In this document: in pieces, positions 43,630 through 52,679 of the stretch
How positions within the stretch are numbered: position 1 is the first letter of the stretch
Layout: each line of letters begins with the position of its first letter
Assembly (NCBI RefSeq): GCF_009909615.1
Contig: NZ_WWNE01000006.1
Location: 1 to 64,000 of the forward strand
Length of the DNA: 64,000 bases
Reading direction: 5' to 3'
DNA from: Acidiluteibacter ferrifornacis
Lineage (GTDB): Bacteria; Bacteroidota; Bacteroidia; Flavobacteriales_E; Vicingaceae
Notes under the pieces: generated by a model
What the model was told of the DNA's origin: nothing
Database searches by the model: none
Seen by the model: the letters and a program-made list of their open reading frames with translations, nothing else
Position numbers and translations under genes: made by a program

Positions 43630-45525
43630 ATGTGTGGCATTTGTGGTTGTTTTACCTTTAAAGATAGAGACTTCTTAAATATTGACTATCTGAAACTTGC
43701 CACAAAAAAATTAGAAAAAAGAGGCCCTGATGCTGAGGGAATTTATACTGAGGGCAACATCGGGCTTGGACATAGAAGATTATCTATTATAGATACCTCT
43801 GAACACGCTAATCAGCCATTCACTGATGAAACAGGTAGGTATACGATTGTATTTAATGGAGAAATCTTTAATTATTCCGTTTTAAAGCAAAAATTAATAA
43901 ATTTTGGCTGTGAATTCAGAACATCAAGTGATACAGAAGTATTGCTGCAAATGTTCATTCACTACAAAGAAAAATGCTTGACCTTTCTAAATGGCTTCTT
44001 TGCTTTTGCCATATACGATAACCAATCTAAGGAATTGTTCCTAGCTAGAGATCGTTTTGGTATCAAACCTCTCATATACTACAAAGACGAAACGCATTTT
44101 ATCTTTTCTTCGAACCTAGACAGTTTACTATCTTTCCCAATAAAGAGAGAGCTAGATCATACTTCGTTAAATATTTATTTACAATTAAATTATTTACCAG
44201 AACCGCATAGTTTTATTCAAAGTGTGAAAAAACTAGAAAGTGGTAGCTATGCGATTATAAGTAAGGAAGGTAAAATACAAATGGACACCTTCTACCAATT
44301 AGAAATCGCCAATGAACTTCCTTCCTCAAAAATACTAGACTATCAGTCGGCACAAAAGAAGTTGATGTCAATTTTAGAAGAATCAGTGCAACAAAGGATG
44401 ATAGCAGATGTGCCTTTGGGCACCTTTTTAAGTGGTGGTATTGATTCATCAATTATTACCGCGTTAGCCTCTCAAGCGTCTAACAAAACACTTGAAACCT
44501 TCTCTATCGGATTTAAAGATGAACCATTATACGATGAAACTAAATATGCAGAATTAGTAGCAAATAAGTATCAAACAAATCACCATACCTTCAAACTATC
44601 CAATACAGACTTACTGGAGAGTTTTCACGATTATATTCATCATATTGACGAGCCATTTGCTGACTCTTCTGCATTAGCAGTAAACATCTTAAGTAGAGAA
44701 ACCAAAAAACATGTAACTGTGGCCTTGTCAGGTGACGGAGCAGATGAAGTGTTTTCAGGATATCGTAAGCACATGGCTGAATACCAAGCCAGAAATGGTC
44801 ATTTTAGAAATAAGTTAGTTACAGGTCTCGGGCCTATATGGCAGTATTTACCACAGTCTAGAAATTCAAAAGCAGGAAATTTATTTCGGAAGCTTTCCAA
44901 ATTTAATGACGGTTTACAATTGAGTCCAAAGGATAGGTATTGGGCTTGGGCCTCCCTTCTTGACGAAGCTGCTGTGACTAATTTACTAATTAAAGAGACC
45001 CCTAAAAATACTTACTTTTCGCGAAAAGACAACCTTCTATCAGCTATTAAAGGCATTGATTTTAATGAAGTTTTATTGTCTGATGTAAAAATGGTTTTGA
45101 AAGGAGACATGTTAAAAAAGGTCGATAGCATGAGCATGAGAAATGGACTCGAAGTTAGGGTGCCTTTTCTGGACCATCGATTAGTAGAGTTCGCTTTCTC
45201 TTTGCCTTCCCACTATAAAATTGATGGCAAAATGAAAAAGAAAATCCTTCAAGATGCCGGAAGACATTTATTGCCCCATGAAATTTATAATCGTCCAAAA
45301 CATGGTTTTGAGGTTCCTCTAGTGAAGTGGTTCAACAAAGAACTAAAACCTTTAATTCATGAGGAATTGCTCTCGGATAAGTTTATAAAAGATCAAAACC
45401 TATTTAATTTAAAATCTGTTAATGAGTTGAAAAGCAAGCTTCAATCCAATTATCCAGGAGATAGCCCGGCAACAGTTTTTGCGCTGCTTATCTTCAACAA
45501 TTGGTGGAAAAAATACTTATCTTGA
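43630..45525 (+). CDS. asnB: Asparagine synthase (glutamine-hydrolysing), probably in a polysaccharide locus
   Basis: This 631-residue protein has the class II glutamine amidotransferase nucleophile Cys2 (MCGICGCF), GHRRLSIID and FNGEIFNY. The synthase domain has the PP-loop LSGGIDSS, then FADSSALAVN, ALSGDGADEVFSGYRKH and RVPFLDH. AsnB makes asparagine from aspartate with ATP and glutamine. Homologues inside surface polysaccharide loci amidate uronic acid sugars instead (WbpS/WbmE type). The start of an exopolysaccharide gene run 66 bases downstream makes this second role possible. General asparagine synthesis is equally consistent. Confidence 0.85.
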   Translation: MCGICGCFTFKDRDFLNIDYLKLATKKLEKRGPDAEGIYTEGNIGLGHRRLSIIDTSEHANQPFTDETGRYTIVFNGEIFNYSVLKQKLINFGCEFRTSSDTEVLLQMFIHYKEKCLTFLNGFFAFAIYDNQSKELFLARDRFGIKPLIYYKDETHFIFSSNLDSLLSFPIKRELDHTSLNIYLQLNYLPEPHSFIQSVKKLESGSYAIISKEGKIQMDTFYQLEIANELPSSKILDYQSAQKKLMSILEESVQQRMIADVPLGTFLSGGIDSSIITALASQASNKTLETFSIGFKDEPLYDETKYAELVANKYQTNHHTFKLSNTDLLESFHDYIHHIDEPFADSSALAVNILSRETKKHVTVALSGDGADEVFSGYRKHMAEYQARNGHFRNKLVTGLGPIWQYLPQSRNSKAGNLFRKLSKFNDGLQLSPKDRYWAWASLLDEAAVTNLLIKETPKNTYFSRKDNLLSAIKGIDFNEVLLSDVKMVLKGDMLKKVDSMSMRNGLEVRVPFLDHRLVEFAFSLPSHYKIDGKMKKKILQDAGRHLLPHEIYNRPKHGFEVPLVKWFNKELKPLIHEELLSDKFIKDQNLFNLKSVNELKSKLQSNYPGDSPATVFALLIFNNWWKKYLS

Positions 45526-45565
45526 CATTTCGACGATTATTAGTATTTTTTCGACCAAAGCGGCA

Positions 45566-45573
45566 TATATTTG
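45566..45573 (+). promoter_or_regulatory. -7 promoter element of the GT4 gene
   Basis: TATATTTG matches TAnnTTTG exactly, 18 bases before the ATG. No -33 TTG is seen at normal spacing. Confidence 0.4.
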
Positions 45574-45591
45574 TTTAAAAGTTTTTAATTC

Positions 45592-46785
45592 ATGGGTAAA
45601 AAGGTTCTACGTATTATCAATCGTTTCAATTTAGGTGGTCCTACATTTAATGCCGCTTACTTAACTAAATACCTTGAACCGGAATTTGAAACTTTATTAG
45701 TTGGTGGACAATGGGATGAATCAGAAGAAAGTTCTCAACATATTCTAACTAACCTGGGACTTAAACCTACCATCATCGAGGAAATGAAAAGAGAAGTGAG
45801 TATGACTTCTGATCGGGAAGCATACAAACGTATCAAAAAAATAATCAAGGACTTTCAACCAGATATTATCCATACGCATGCCTCAAAAGCTGGGGCTCTT
45901 GGTAGACTAGCTGCAATTAATTATGGTAAAGCAAAAGTAGTTCACACCTTCCACGGTCATGTATTTCATTCCTACTTTGGTAGTTTAAAAACGAACATAT
46001 ACAAAAATATAGAGCGTGGACTCGCATATAAAACAGACAAAATAGTCGCTATCAGTGAACGACAAAAGCTAGAACTTACCAAGCGTTATCACATTTGCGG
46101 TGCTGAAAAAATTGAAGTAATTCCTTTGGGGTTCGATTTGAATAAATTTCAGGAAAACAATGTTGAGAAAAGAATCTCATTTAGAAAACAGTATTGTATT
46201 CAGGATGATGAAATTGCTGTTGGAATAATAGGTCGGTTGGTTCCGATTAAAAACCACCAATTATTCATCGATGCGATTCATGAAGTAAGAAAAAGAACAA
46301 CACTAAAAATTCGTGGTTTTATCATTGGTGATGGAGAAGAAAGAGAAAACTTGAAAGCATATGCAAATATGATCGGTCTTCCTCATGTCAATGGAGAGTT
46401 TCGAGGCAATAACCCAGCTCCATTGCATTTTACATCATGGATAAAAAATATTGACTGGGCTAATTCGGGCCTGGATATCATTGCTTTAACTAGTTTTAAT
46501 GAAGGGACGCCAGTAAGTTTGATTGAAGCACAAGCTGCAAACAAACCAGTTATAAGTACTAAAGTTGGAGGAATCAAAAATACAGTGATTCAGAATGAAA
46601 CTGCTTTGTTGGTCAACCAAAATGACAAAGAAGACTACATCAACAACCTCATTAAACTAGTAGAAAATAAAGAATTAAGAGAAAGATTGGGTGCGAATGG
46701 ATGGGCACATGTTAAAAGTAAATTTCATTATGAGCGTTTAGCTAATGATATGAGCAAGTTATATAATGAACTATTAACCTCCTGA
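45592..46785 (+). CDS. GT4-family glycosyltransferase
   Basis: This 397-residue GT-B enzyme has a Gly-rich N-terminal loop (RFNLGGPTFNAAYL), IIHTHASKAGALGRLAA, VAISERQKLELTKRY, IGRLVPIKNHQLFI and the nucleotide-sugar binding EX7E motif (SFNEGTPVSLIEAQAANKPVIST). These enzymes transfer a sugar from a nucleotide donor to a lipid-linked or growing glycan on the inner face of the membrane. The donor sugar is unknown. It lies directly before the wza/wzc-like export genes, so it probably builds the exported polysaccharide. Confidence 0.9.
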   Translation: MGKKVLRIINRFNLGGPTFNAAYLTKYLEPEFETLLVGGQWDESEESSQHILTNLGLKPTIIEEMKREVSMTSDREAYKRIKKIIKDFQPDIIHTHASKAGALGRLAAINYGKAKVVHTFHGHVFHSYFGSLKTNIYKNIERGLAYKTDKIVAISERQKLELTKRYHICGAEKIEVIPLGFDLNKFQENNVEKRISFRKQYCIQDDEIAVGIIGRLVPIKNHQLFIDAIHEVRKRTTLKIRGFIIGDGEERENLKAYANMIGLPHVNGEFRGNNPAPLHFTSWIKNIDWANSGLDIIALTSFNEGTPVSLIEAQAANKPVISTKVGGIKNTVIQNETALLVNQNDKEDYINNLIKLVENKELRERLGANGWAHVKSKFHYERLANDMSKLYNELLTS

Positions 46786-46821
46786 TGACAGCCAATGTTA
46801 CTACAAGTTGATATATTTTAA

Positions 46822-46829
46822 TAGCTTTG
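46822..46829 (+). promoter_or_regulatory. -7 promoter element of the export operon
   Basis: TAGCTTTG matches TAnnTTTG, 29 bases before the ATG at 46859. TTG at 46808 is too close to be the -33. The box would put the longer TTG-start frame inside the promoter. Confidence 0.4.
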
Positions 46830-46858
46830 CAGCTCATTCATCAATAGTCGAAACATTC

Positions 46859-47629
46859 ATGAAAAGAATTCTTTATTTCCTAGGTATTATAGCGTTTGTT
46901 AGTTTAAGCTCTTGTAACCGACTAAATCCTAGCATAATGCTTAAAACAGATAAGAATTATGAATATGACGAAGTCCCCAATGAAAGTATTTTAGAATATA
47001 AGATTGCTCCTAATGATATAGTTAGTTTTAGACTTTATACGAACGATGGCTTCAAATTAATCGATTTCACAACTTCCAACAACATGAATACGAACATTAA
47101 TGCTCGTAACGATGGTTCGCTTGAATACTTAGTGGAGTTTGATGGTTACTGTAACCTTCCAATCCTAGGACGTACTAAAATTTCTGACCTTACTATTCGA
47201 GAGGCAGAATTATTGTTAGAAGAGAAGTATGCTGAGTTATATATAGACCCATTTGTATTGCTGAATATTACTAATCGAAGAGTGACTATTTTTCCAGGTA
47301 GTGATGGAAGTGGAAAGGTTATAACACTTCAAAATAATAACACTACATTGATAGAAGCCTTGGCTTTAGCAGGAGGAATATCAGATAATGGTAAAGCCTA
47401 TCGAATAAAGTTGATCCGAGGAAACTTAAAAGATCCAGAGGTTTACCTTATTGACTTATCTAAAATTGAAGGCTTAAAGTATGCAGATATAATTTTACAA
47501 GCCAATGACATCATATACATTGAACCAATTGGGGTAACCACAAGACAGATTATTTCTGAAATTGCTCCAATTATAAGCGTCATAACCTCGTTAATAACAT
47601 TGGTAGTAGTTATTAATCAAACAAAATAA
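46859..47629 (+). CDS. Wza-like polysaccharide export lipoprotein
   Basis: I chose the ATG at 46859 (256 residues) because it starts a lipoprotein signal with lipobox LSSC (Cys19). The polysaccharide export domain follows (~55-150, YKIAPNDIVSFRLYTNDG, GYCNLPILGRTKISDLTIREAELLLEEKY). An SLBB-like domain comes next (~160-225, NNTTLIEALALAGGISDNGKAYRIKLIRG), and a C-terminal hydrophobic helix ends the protein (~228-250, IAPIISVITSLITLVVVI). Wza-type proteins form the outer-membrane exit channel for capsule or exopolysaccharide. It is followed after 24 bases by the Wzc-like gene, its normal partner. Confidence 0.9.
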   Translation: MKRILYFLGIIAFVSLSSCNRLNPSIMLKTDKNYEYDEVPNESILEYKIAPNDIVSFRLYTNDGFKLIDFTTSNNMNTNINARNDGSLEYLVEFDGYCNLPILGRTKISDLTIREAELLLEEKYAELYIDPFVLLNITNRRVTIFPGSDGSGKVITLQNNNTTLIEALALAGGISDNGKAYRIKLIRGNLKDPEVYLIDLSKIEGLKYADIILQANDIIYIEPIGVTTRQIISEIAPIISVITSLITLVVVINQTK

Positions 47630-47653
47630 CTTCAAATAGGAGAACATCGCAAA

Positions 47654-50095
47654 ATGGATGAAAACTCGAACCTATCCAGCCCAAATACAGTAAATAGCTC
47701 CAATGAGTTTGATCTGGGTTTACTCCTATTCATATTGAGGAAAAATTTAGTGTGGATTGCAGTTATTCTTTTAATTTCATTCATTGCTATTTTTCTAACA
47801 CTTAGATACTCTGTGCCAACTTATAGAGTTAGCTCCGTCATTCAAATTGAAAAAAACGATAGAGCTAATCAATTGCTAGAAGTTCAAGGCTTTAATGAAA
47901 CAGGCGACATTTCTGGTGAAATTGAATTACTGAAATCTAAATATCTTATTCTAAAGACAATAGAGAATCTTCCAATGGAAGTGAGCTATTATTCTCAAGG
48001 AAAGTTTTTAGAAAAAGAACTTTATGTTGAATCTCCTTTTGTGGTTGAATTTGATTTAATTGATTCAAGCTTGATTGGTCGGCCAATTTTTGTTGATTTT
48101 TCAAATAAAACCAATGGATCGATCTCCTATACCAATACAAATTTAGAAGTTAATAATTATGATGTAACCTTTAATGAATGGGTTGGTGTTCCTGAAGGCA
48201 GAATAAAAATCATCATTAAAAATTTTGATTTTATAAAGAACTTCAATAATCAAATTAAACAAAATCAACTCTTCTTTAAAATAAACAATAAAGAAGCCAT
48301 CGCGAATGCATTCGCGCAAAAATTAACAGTTACCGTTTTAAACCAAGCAGCAAAAACCATTCAGATCTCGTTTATAGACGAAAACCCTTTTAAAATCCGT
48401 GATTTTGTTTCAGGATTAATTAAAGAGTTTCAGGTATACGACATTAACAGAAGAAAGAAAAGTTCTTCTAGAATTTTAGATTTTATCAATGAACAATTGG
48501 GAGCAGTTTATCAGAGGCAACAAAAATCTGAGCGTACAATCCAAGAATTTAAAAGAGACAACAAAGTTTCTGGAGCCAAAGAATTCTCTTCAATATTCAT
48601 TGAAAGACTCAATCAATTAGATAATGCTATTGTAGAATCAACTATTCAAAAGAATATCCTTGAAGAAATCTATAATCAAATAAATGTTGACCCTGAGAAA
48701 ATTGACGTTTATCAAATATTACCCATTCTTATGGGCTCAGATTTCCAAAAGTCTCTGGAAGGATTAATGTCTGAATTAAATTTTTTATTAATAGAAAAAC
48801 AAAATCAGTTATACTCTAACACTGCTTCAAGCGATCAGGTAAAAAACATCAACTATAGAATTGAAGTTCAAAAAAAGCTACTCCTAACAACAGTTAAGGC
48901 GATTAAAGAGAAAATGAACCGAAGAGTTGAAGAACTTGAGAAAAATTTGGAAACGGCTCAGACAGAATTTTACGGCATTCCTGAAAAAGAAATTGAACTG
49001 AATCGATTGCAACGTACTTTCGATATCGACGAAAAATTCTACACTATGCTTTTGGAGAAAAGAACAGAATACTCTATTTCAGAAGCAGGTTTCGTATCGC
49101 AAATGCTCATACTAGAAGCTCCATCAATTCCTAGAAGCCCAATTACTCCAAACAAAGAGTTTATTGTTATTGGTTTTATCATTGCGGGAGTATTTTTAAG
49201 CGTTGTATTACTAGTAATTAGATATACACTTCACAACCAAATAACCACAATAGCGGATATTAAAAAGTATTCTTCAGTGAGTTTTAGCATTCTAGGTATT
49301 ATCCCAAAATATAAGAAAGAGATTCCTGTATCTCAATTAGTAATTAACGAAAATCCCAAATCATTAATTGCTGAAGCATTTAGAACTATTCGAAGTAACC
49401 TCCAATTTATTTCGACGAAAGAAGGCCCCAAATTAATGGCTGTAACTTCTACCATTTCAAGAGAAGGTAAAACATTTGTAGCCATCAACATTGGCGGCAT
49501 TATTGCCTACTCCGGAAAAAAAGTAATCCTATTAGATCTAGATATGCGTAAACCAAAGATTCACTTGGGTTTTGGCGCAGAAAATATCAAAGGGATGAGT
49601 ACCTTGTTAATAGATAAGGACAGTCTGGAAAATTGTATACAGCACAGTAAATTAGAAAATTTAGATTTTATAACTGCAGGACCTACTCCTCCAAACCCTT
49701 CCGAACTAATAATCAGTGGCAAATTGGATGAAATAATTGCTACATTAAAAAAGACTTATGACCTGGTCATAATTGATAATCCACCAGTTGGACTTGTTAC
49801 AGACGGAATTAGTATCATTCAGAAAGCTGATTATCCATTATATATTGTCCGCTCTGAGTATTCAAAGAAAAACTTTATCCAAAATATCGATAAATTAATC
49901 ATAGATAATAAAATCACTAAACTTTCTGTAATCCTAAATGGATTTAACGCTAATGCTTCAGGCTATGGTTATGGCGGAAAGTACGGATATGGATATGGTT
50001 ATGGTTACGGATATGGATACGGATACGGGTATTATGAGGAGAATGGTGACCAGAAAGAAAATTTAATCAATAGAATATTTAAAAAAGACAACTGA
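47654..50095 (+). CDS. Wzc-like co-polymerase with bacterial tyrosine kinase and Gly-Tyr tail
   Basis: This 813-residue inner-membrane protein has a first helix (~32-52), a Wzz-type periplasmic domain with coiled coils (~265-480, with ELNRLQRTFDIDEKFYTMLLEKR before the second helix) and a second helix (~502-526). The cytoplasmic BY-kinase domain (~560-765) has Walker A VTSTISREGKTFVA, Walker A' VILLDLDMRKP and Walker B LVIIDNPPVG. The tail (~770-795) has 12 tyrosines, mostly as Gly-Tyr repeats. In this family the tail tyrosines are autophosphorylated and control chain length and export with the Wza-like channel. The gene overlaps rfbC by one base (TGATG). Confidence 0.92.
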   Translation: MDENSNLSSPNTVNSSNEFDLGLLLFILRKNLVWIAVILLISFIAIFLTLRYSVPTYRVSSVIQIEKNDRANQLLEVQGFNETGDISGEIELLKSKYLILKTIENLPMEVSYYSQGKFLEKELYVESPFVVEFDLIDSSLIGRPIFVDFSNKTNGSISYTNTNLEVNNYDVTFNEWVGVPEGRIKIIIKNFDFIKNFNNQIKQNQLFFKINNKEAIANAFAQKLTVTVLNQAAKTIQISFIDENPFKIRDFVSGLIKEFQVYDINRRKKSSSRILDFINEQLGAVYQRQQKSERTIQEFKRDNKVSGAKEFSSIFIERLNQLDNAIVESTIQKNILEEIYNQINVDPEKIDVYQILPILMGSDFQKSLEGLMSELNFLLIEKQNQLYSNTASSDQVKNINYRIEVQKKLLLTTVKAIKEKMNRRVEELEKNLETAQTEFYGIPEKEIELNRLQRTFDIDEKFYTMLLEKRTEYSISEAGFVSQMLILEAPSIPRSPITPNKEFIVIGFIIAGVFLSVVLLVIRYTLHNQITTIADIKKYSSVSFSILGIIPKYKKEIPVSQLVINENPKSLIAEAFRTIRSNLQFISTKEGPKLMAVTSTISREGKTFVAINIGGIIAYSGKKVILLDLDMRKPKIHLGFGAENIKGMSTLLIDKDSLENCIQHSKLENLDFITAGPTPPNPSELIISGKLDEIIATLKKTYDLVIIDNPPVGLVTDGISIIQKADYPLYIVRSEYSKKNFIQNIDKLIIDNKITKLSVILNGFNANASGYGYGGKYGYGYGYGYGYGYGYGYYEENGDQKENLINRIFKKDN

Positions 50096-50637
50096 TGAAG
50101 ATAACTACTACTCCTATTCCTGATTTATTGATTTTAGAACCTAGAGTTTTTCATGATGAAAGAGGTTACTTTTATGAGTCTTATAATGAAAATACCCTAC
50201 GTCAATTAGGTTTTGAAGAGAACTTCAAGCAAGACAATATTTCCAGATCAACCAAAAATGTGCTTAGGGGATTGCACTTTCAGAAAAACCCATTTGCTCA
50301 GGGTAAGTTGGTTCAAGTATTAAAAGGAGCTGTTCTTGATGTCGCAGTTGATATTAGAAAGGAATCTAAAACTTATGGCCAACATTTCAAAATAGAGTTG
50401 TCTGAGTCGAATAAACTATTATTTTATATTCCTCCGGGGTTTGCACATGGCTTCCTAACATTGGAAAATGATACTATTTTCTCTTATAAATGTACAAATG
50501 TCTACAATAAAGAATCTGAAGGAGGATTGATGTGGAACGACTCTTCCATTGGAATTGATTGGGGCACCACCGATCCAATTCTATCTGAAAAAGATTTGGA
50601 TTATACTGATTTTAAAAATTTTACATCTCCATTCTAA
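50095..50637 (+). CDS. rfbC: dTDP-4-dehydrorhamnose 3,5-epimerase
   Basis: This 180-residue protein has normal RfbC length with the cupin motifs LEPRVFHDERGYFYESYN, KNVLRGLHFQKNPFAQGKLVQVLKG (catalytic His), VAVDIRKESKTYG, YIPPGFAHGFLTL and SEGGLMWNDSSIGIDW. It catalyses the third step of dTDP-L-rhamnose synthesis. RfbA, RfbB and RfbD are not in this window, so they must lie elsewhere. It is translationally coupled to both neighbours by one-base overlaps. Confidence 0.95.
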   Translation: MKITTTPIPDLLILEPRVFHDERGYFYESYNENTLRQLGFEENFKQDNISRSTKNVLRGLHFQKNPFAQGKLVQVLKGAVLDVAVDIRKESKTYGQHFKIELSESNKLLFYIPPGFAHGFLTLENDTIFSYKCTNVYNKESEGGLMWNDSSIGIDWGTTDPILSEKDLDYTDFKNFTSPF

Positions 50638-51707
50638 TGGAAAATATTTACGCCAGCAAATATTTAGTTTTCCTATTTACTGCATTTTGCTTTTCTTTTT
50701 TAATCAATAAACTGTTTCTAAATTTTTCTAAAAACTTAGGCGGAAGAGCAAAAAACGAAAATATGGTGAGGTGGTCCAGTGTTACTAAACCTGCGTTTGG
50801 AGGAATCTCCTTTTTTATCGTATTCCTGCTCACTTATTCAGCTTACCCCTTGTTCTTTGAGAATAGTTTGACATTTACCAAACCCGAAACCCTTGGAATT
50901 CTAATTGCCTCTACTCTAGCTTTTCTTATGGGATTAGCTGATGATGCCTATGATACTAACCCCTCTTTAAAATTTATTATACAGTTTGCTAGTGCAATAG
51001 TACTAATAGTAAGTGGCACTTTTATAGAAGTATTTGACTCTACCATAGCGAACTACATTATAACTATCCTTTGGGTAGTGGGAATGATGAACTCCATCAA
51101 TATGCTGGACAATATGGATGGTATAAGTACTCTGGCATCCATTTTTGCATTTGTGTCTATGCTTATAGTAGGAGCATACTCAAATGAGGTTCAGTCAATC
51201 TATTTTCTTATAACCTCCTGTATGATTGCAGGATTAATAGGATTTTTGTTTTTTAATTGGAATCCTTCTAAAATGTATATGGGGGATACAGGAAGCCAGT
51301 TTTTAGGCATTATACTGAGTGCATTATCTATAAAATTCTTATGGAATCCTATTCATTTAACTGGAGAAATTGCTATTTCTAAACAATTCGTACTAGTAAC
51401 CTTAGCATTTTTGGTACCGCTCAGCGATACAACCACTGTTGTAATTAATCGCCTTGCTAAAGGTCAATCACCCTTCGTTGGTGGAAAAGATCACACTACT
51501 CATCACCTTTCATATCTTGGGTTTTCTGATCGTCAAGTTGCGTTAATTGTAGGAATTATATGTTCAATAAATACATTATTAATCTTTTATGCCCTGACTA
51601 TTAAAAACTGGTCAGGATTGTTCACATTTTTATTCGGTGGATACGCTTTTTTGGTTTTCTTATCGTTATTTTTAATAACTAAAAGAACAACACCAAAAGC
51701 GACATAA
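50637..51707 (+). CDS. WecA/MraY-family undecaprenyl-phosphate sugar-1-phosphate transferase
   Basis: This 356-residue membrane protein has about 10 helices and the family motifs: GLADDAYDTNP (metal-binding Asp pair), NMLDNMDGIS, FLFFNWNPSKMYMGDTGSQFLG and the His-rich loop GGKDHTTHHLSYLG. The HIS motif and lack of MraY-specific blocks favour the WecA/TagO branch. That branch links HexNAc-1-phosphate to undecaprenyl phosphate to start a surface glycan. It sits in the export operon, so it is the likely initiating enzyme for this polysaccharide. Confidence 0.9.
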   Translation: MENIYASKYLVFLFTAFCFSFLINKLFLNFSKNLGGRAKNENMVRWSSVTKPAFGGISFFIVFLLTYSAYPLFFENSLTFTKPETLGILIASTLAFLMGLADDAYDTNPSLKFIIQFASAIVLIVSGTFIEVFDSTIANYIITILWVVGMMNSINMLDNMDGISTLASIFAFVSMLIVGAYSNEVQSIYFLITSCMIAGLIGFLFFNWNPSKMYMGDTGSQFLGIILSALSIKFLWNPIHLTGEIAISKQFVLVTLAFLVPLSDTTTVVINRLAKGQSPFVGGKDHTTHHLSYLGFSDRQVALIVGIICSINTLLIFYALTIKNWSGLFTFLFGGYAFLVFLSLFLITKRTTPKAT

Positions 51708-51709
51708 CT

Positions 51710-52645
51710 ATGACTAGTAATATCTCCAAAGCAGGCTCATATATCATCACCTTTTTAGCAGGGATAGGCATTGTTAGCTTATTTAGTAATGCATTCGACA
51801 CGTCAAAGGAAGAGCAATCTTATCAAGAAAGAATTGATCTAAATTATAATATCTATTCCCTTTCAATACCTGAACAGGTGACTTTTGCAGATGAAATTAT
51901 ACCTCTTAAAGACTTTGAATTAAAAGAACGTCTAGATAGAGAACTTCATGTAAACACTTATTTTCACTCTCAAACTATTATTTTCTTCAAACGAGCCAAT
52001 CGATGGTTTCCAGTAATTGAACCAATTTTGAAAGAACAAAACATACCAGATGATTTTAAATACTTGGCATTAATAGAAAGTGGATTGGACAATGTCATTT
52101 CTCCTGCAGGAGCGACAGGATTCTGGCAATTTATGAAACCTACTGCTCTTGAATACGGTTTAGAAATAAACGAGGAAGTAGACGAAAGGTATAATGTTGA
52201 AAAAGCAACGAGAGCTGCCTGTAAGTATTTGAAAAAATCATATGAAAAATTTGGAAGCTGGAGTTTAGTGGCTGCATCATACAATGCCGGCATGAGTAGA
52301 ATTGAATCACAATTGAATAGACAGATGGCAAGTAGTTATTGGGATTTATTGCTTAACACAGAGACGGAACGATACGTCTTTAGAATTGCAGCTGTAAAGA
52401 TAATCTTTGAAAACCCTGAGAACTTTGGTTTTAATATTAGAAAAAAAGACCTTTATAAAAGTTTTAACCTCTATACCGATACAATTACCGGAAGTGTGGA
52501 AAATTTTGCAGCTTATGCTAAGGAGAAAAAAATAAACTATAAAATATTGAAGTTTTTTAATCCTTGGCTGAGAGAAAATTATTTAAAAAACAAAAGTGGC
52601 AATACATACGTTATCAAACTACCCCAAGAAGGAGAATTGAATTAA
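51710..52645 (+). CDS. Lytic transglycosylase (SLT/GH23, MltD-like)
   Basis: This 311-residue protein has an N-terminal hydrophobic anchor or signal (~8-28) and then an SLT domain: LALIESGLDNVISPAGATGFWQFM (catalytic Glu in IESG), KATRAACKYLKKSYEKFGSWSLVAASYNAGMSRI and ETERYVFRI. It cleaves peptidoglycan glycan strands to 1,6-anhydro products in the periplasm. There is a C-terminal extension but no clear LysM repeat. It starts 2 bases after the WecA-like gene, so it may open the wall locally for the export apparatus or simply share the transcript. Confidence 0.87.
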   Translation: MTSNISKAGSYIITFLAGIGIVSLFSNAFDTSKEEQSYQERIDLNYNIYSLSIPEQVTFADEIIPLKDFELKERLDRELHVNTYFHSQTIIFFKRANRWFPVIEPILKEQNIPDDFKYLALIESGLDNVISPAGATGFWQFMKPTALEYGLEINEEVDERYNVEKATRAACKYLKKSYEKFGSWSLVAASYNAGMSRIESQLNRQMASSYWDLLLNTETERYVFRIAAVKIIFENPENFGFNIRKKDLYKSFNLYTDTITGSVENFAAYAKEKKINYKILKFFNPWLRENYLKNKSGNTYVIKLPQEGELN

Positions 52646-52679
52646 TTCTATCCTTCAGGAGCTATACTGTATCAAATCT

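Noticed and set aside
46808-46858. TTG start that would lengthen the Wza-like protein by 17 residues
   Set aside because: It would place the lipoprotein signal too far from the N-terminus and overlap a -7 box; ATG 46859 fits.
49961-50035. Slippage-prone microsatellite causing phase variation of the kinase
   Set aside because: The Gly-Tyr codons are mixed, so the DNA is not a uniform short repeat; kept as a protein-level feature only.
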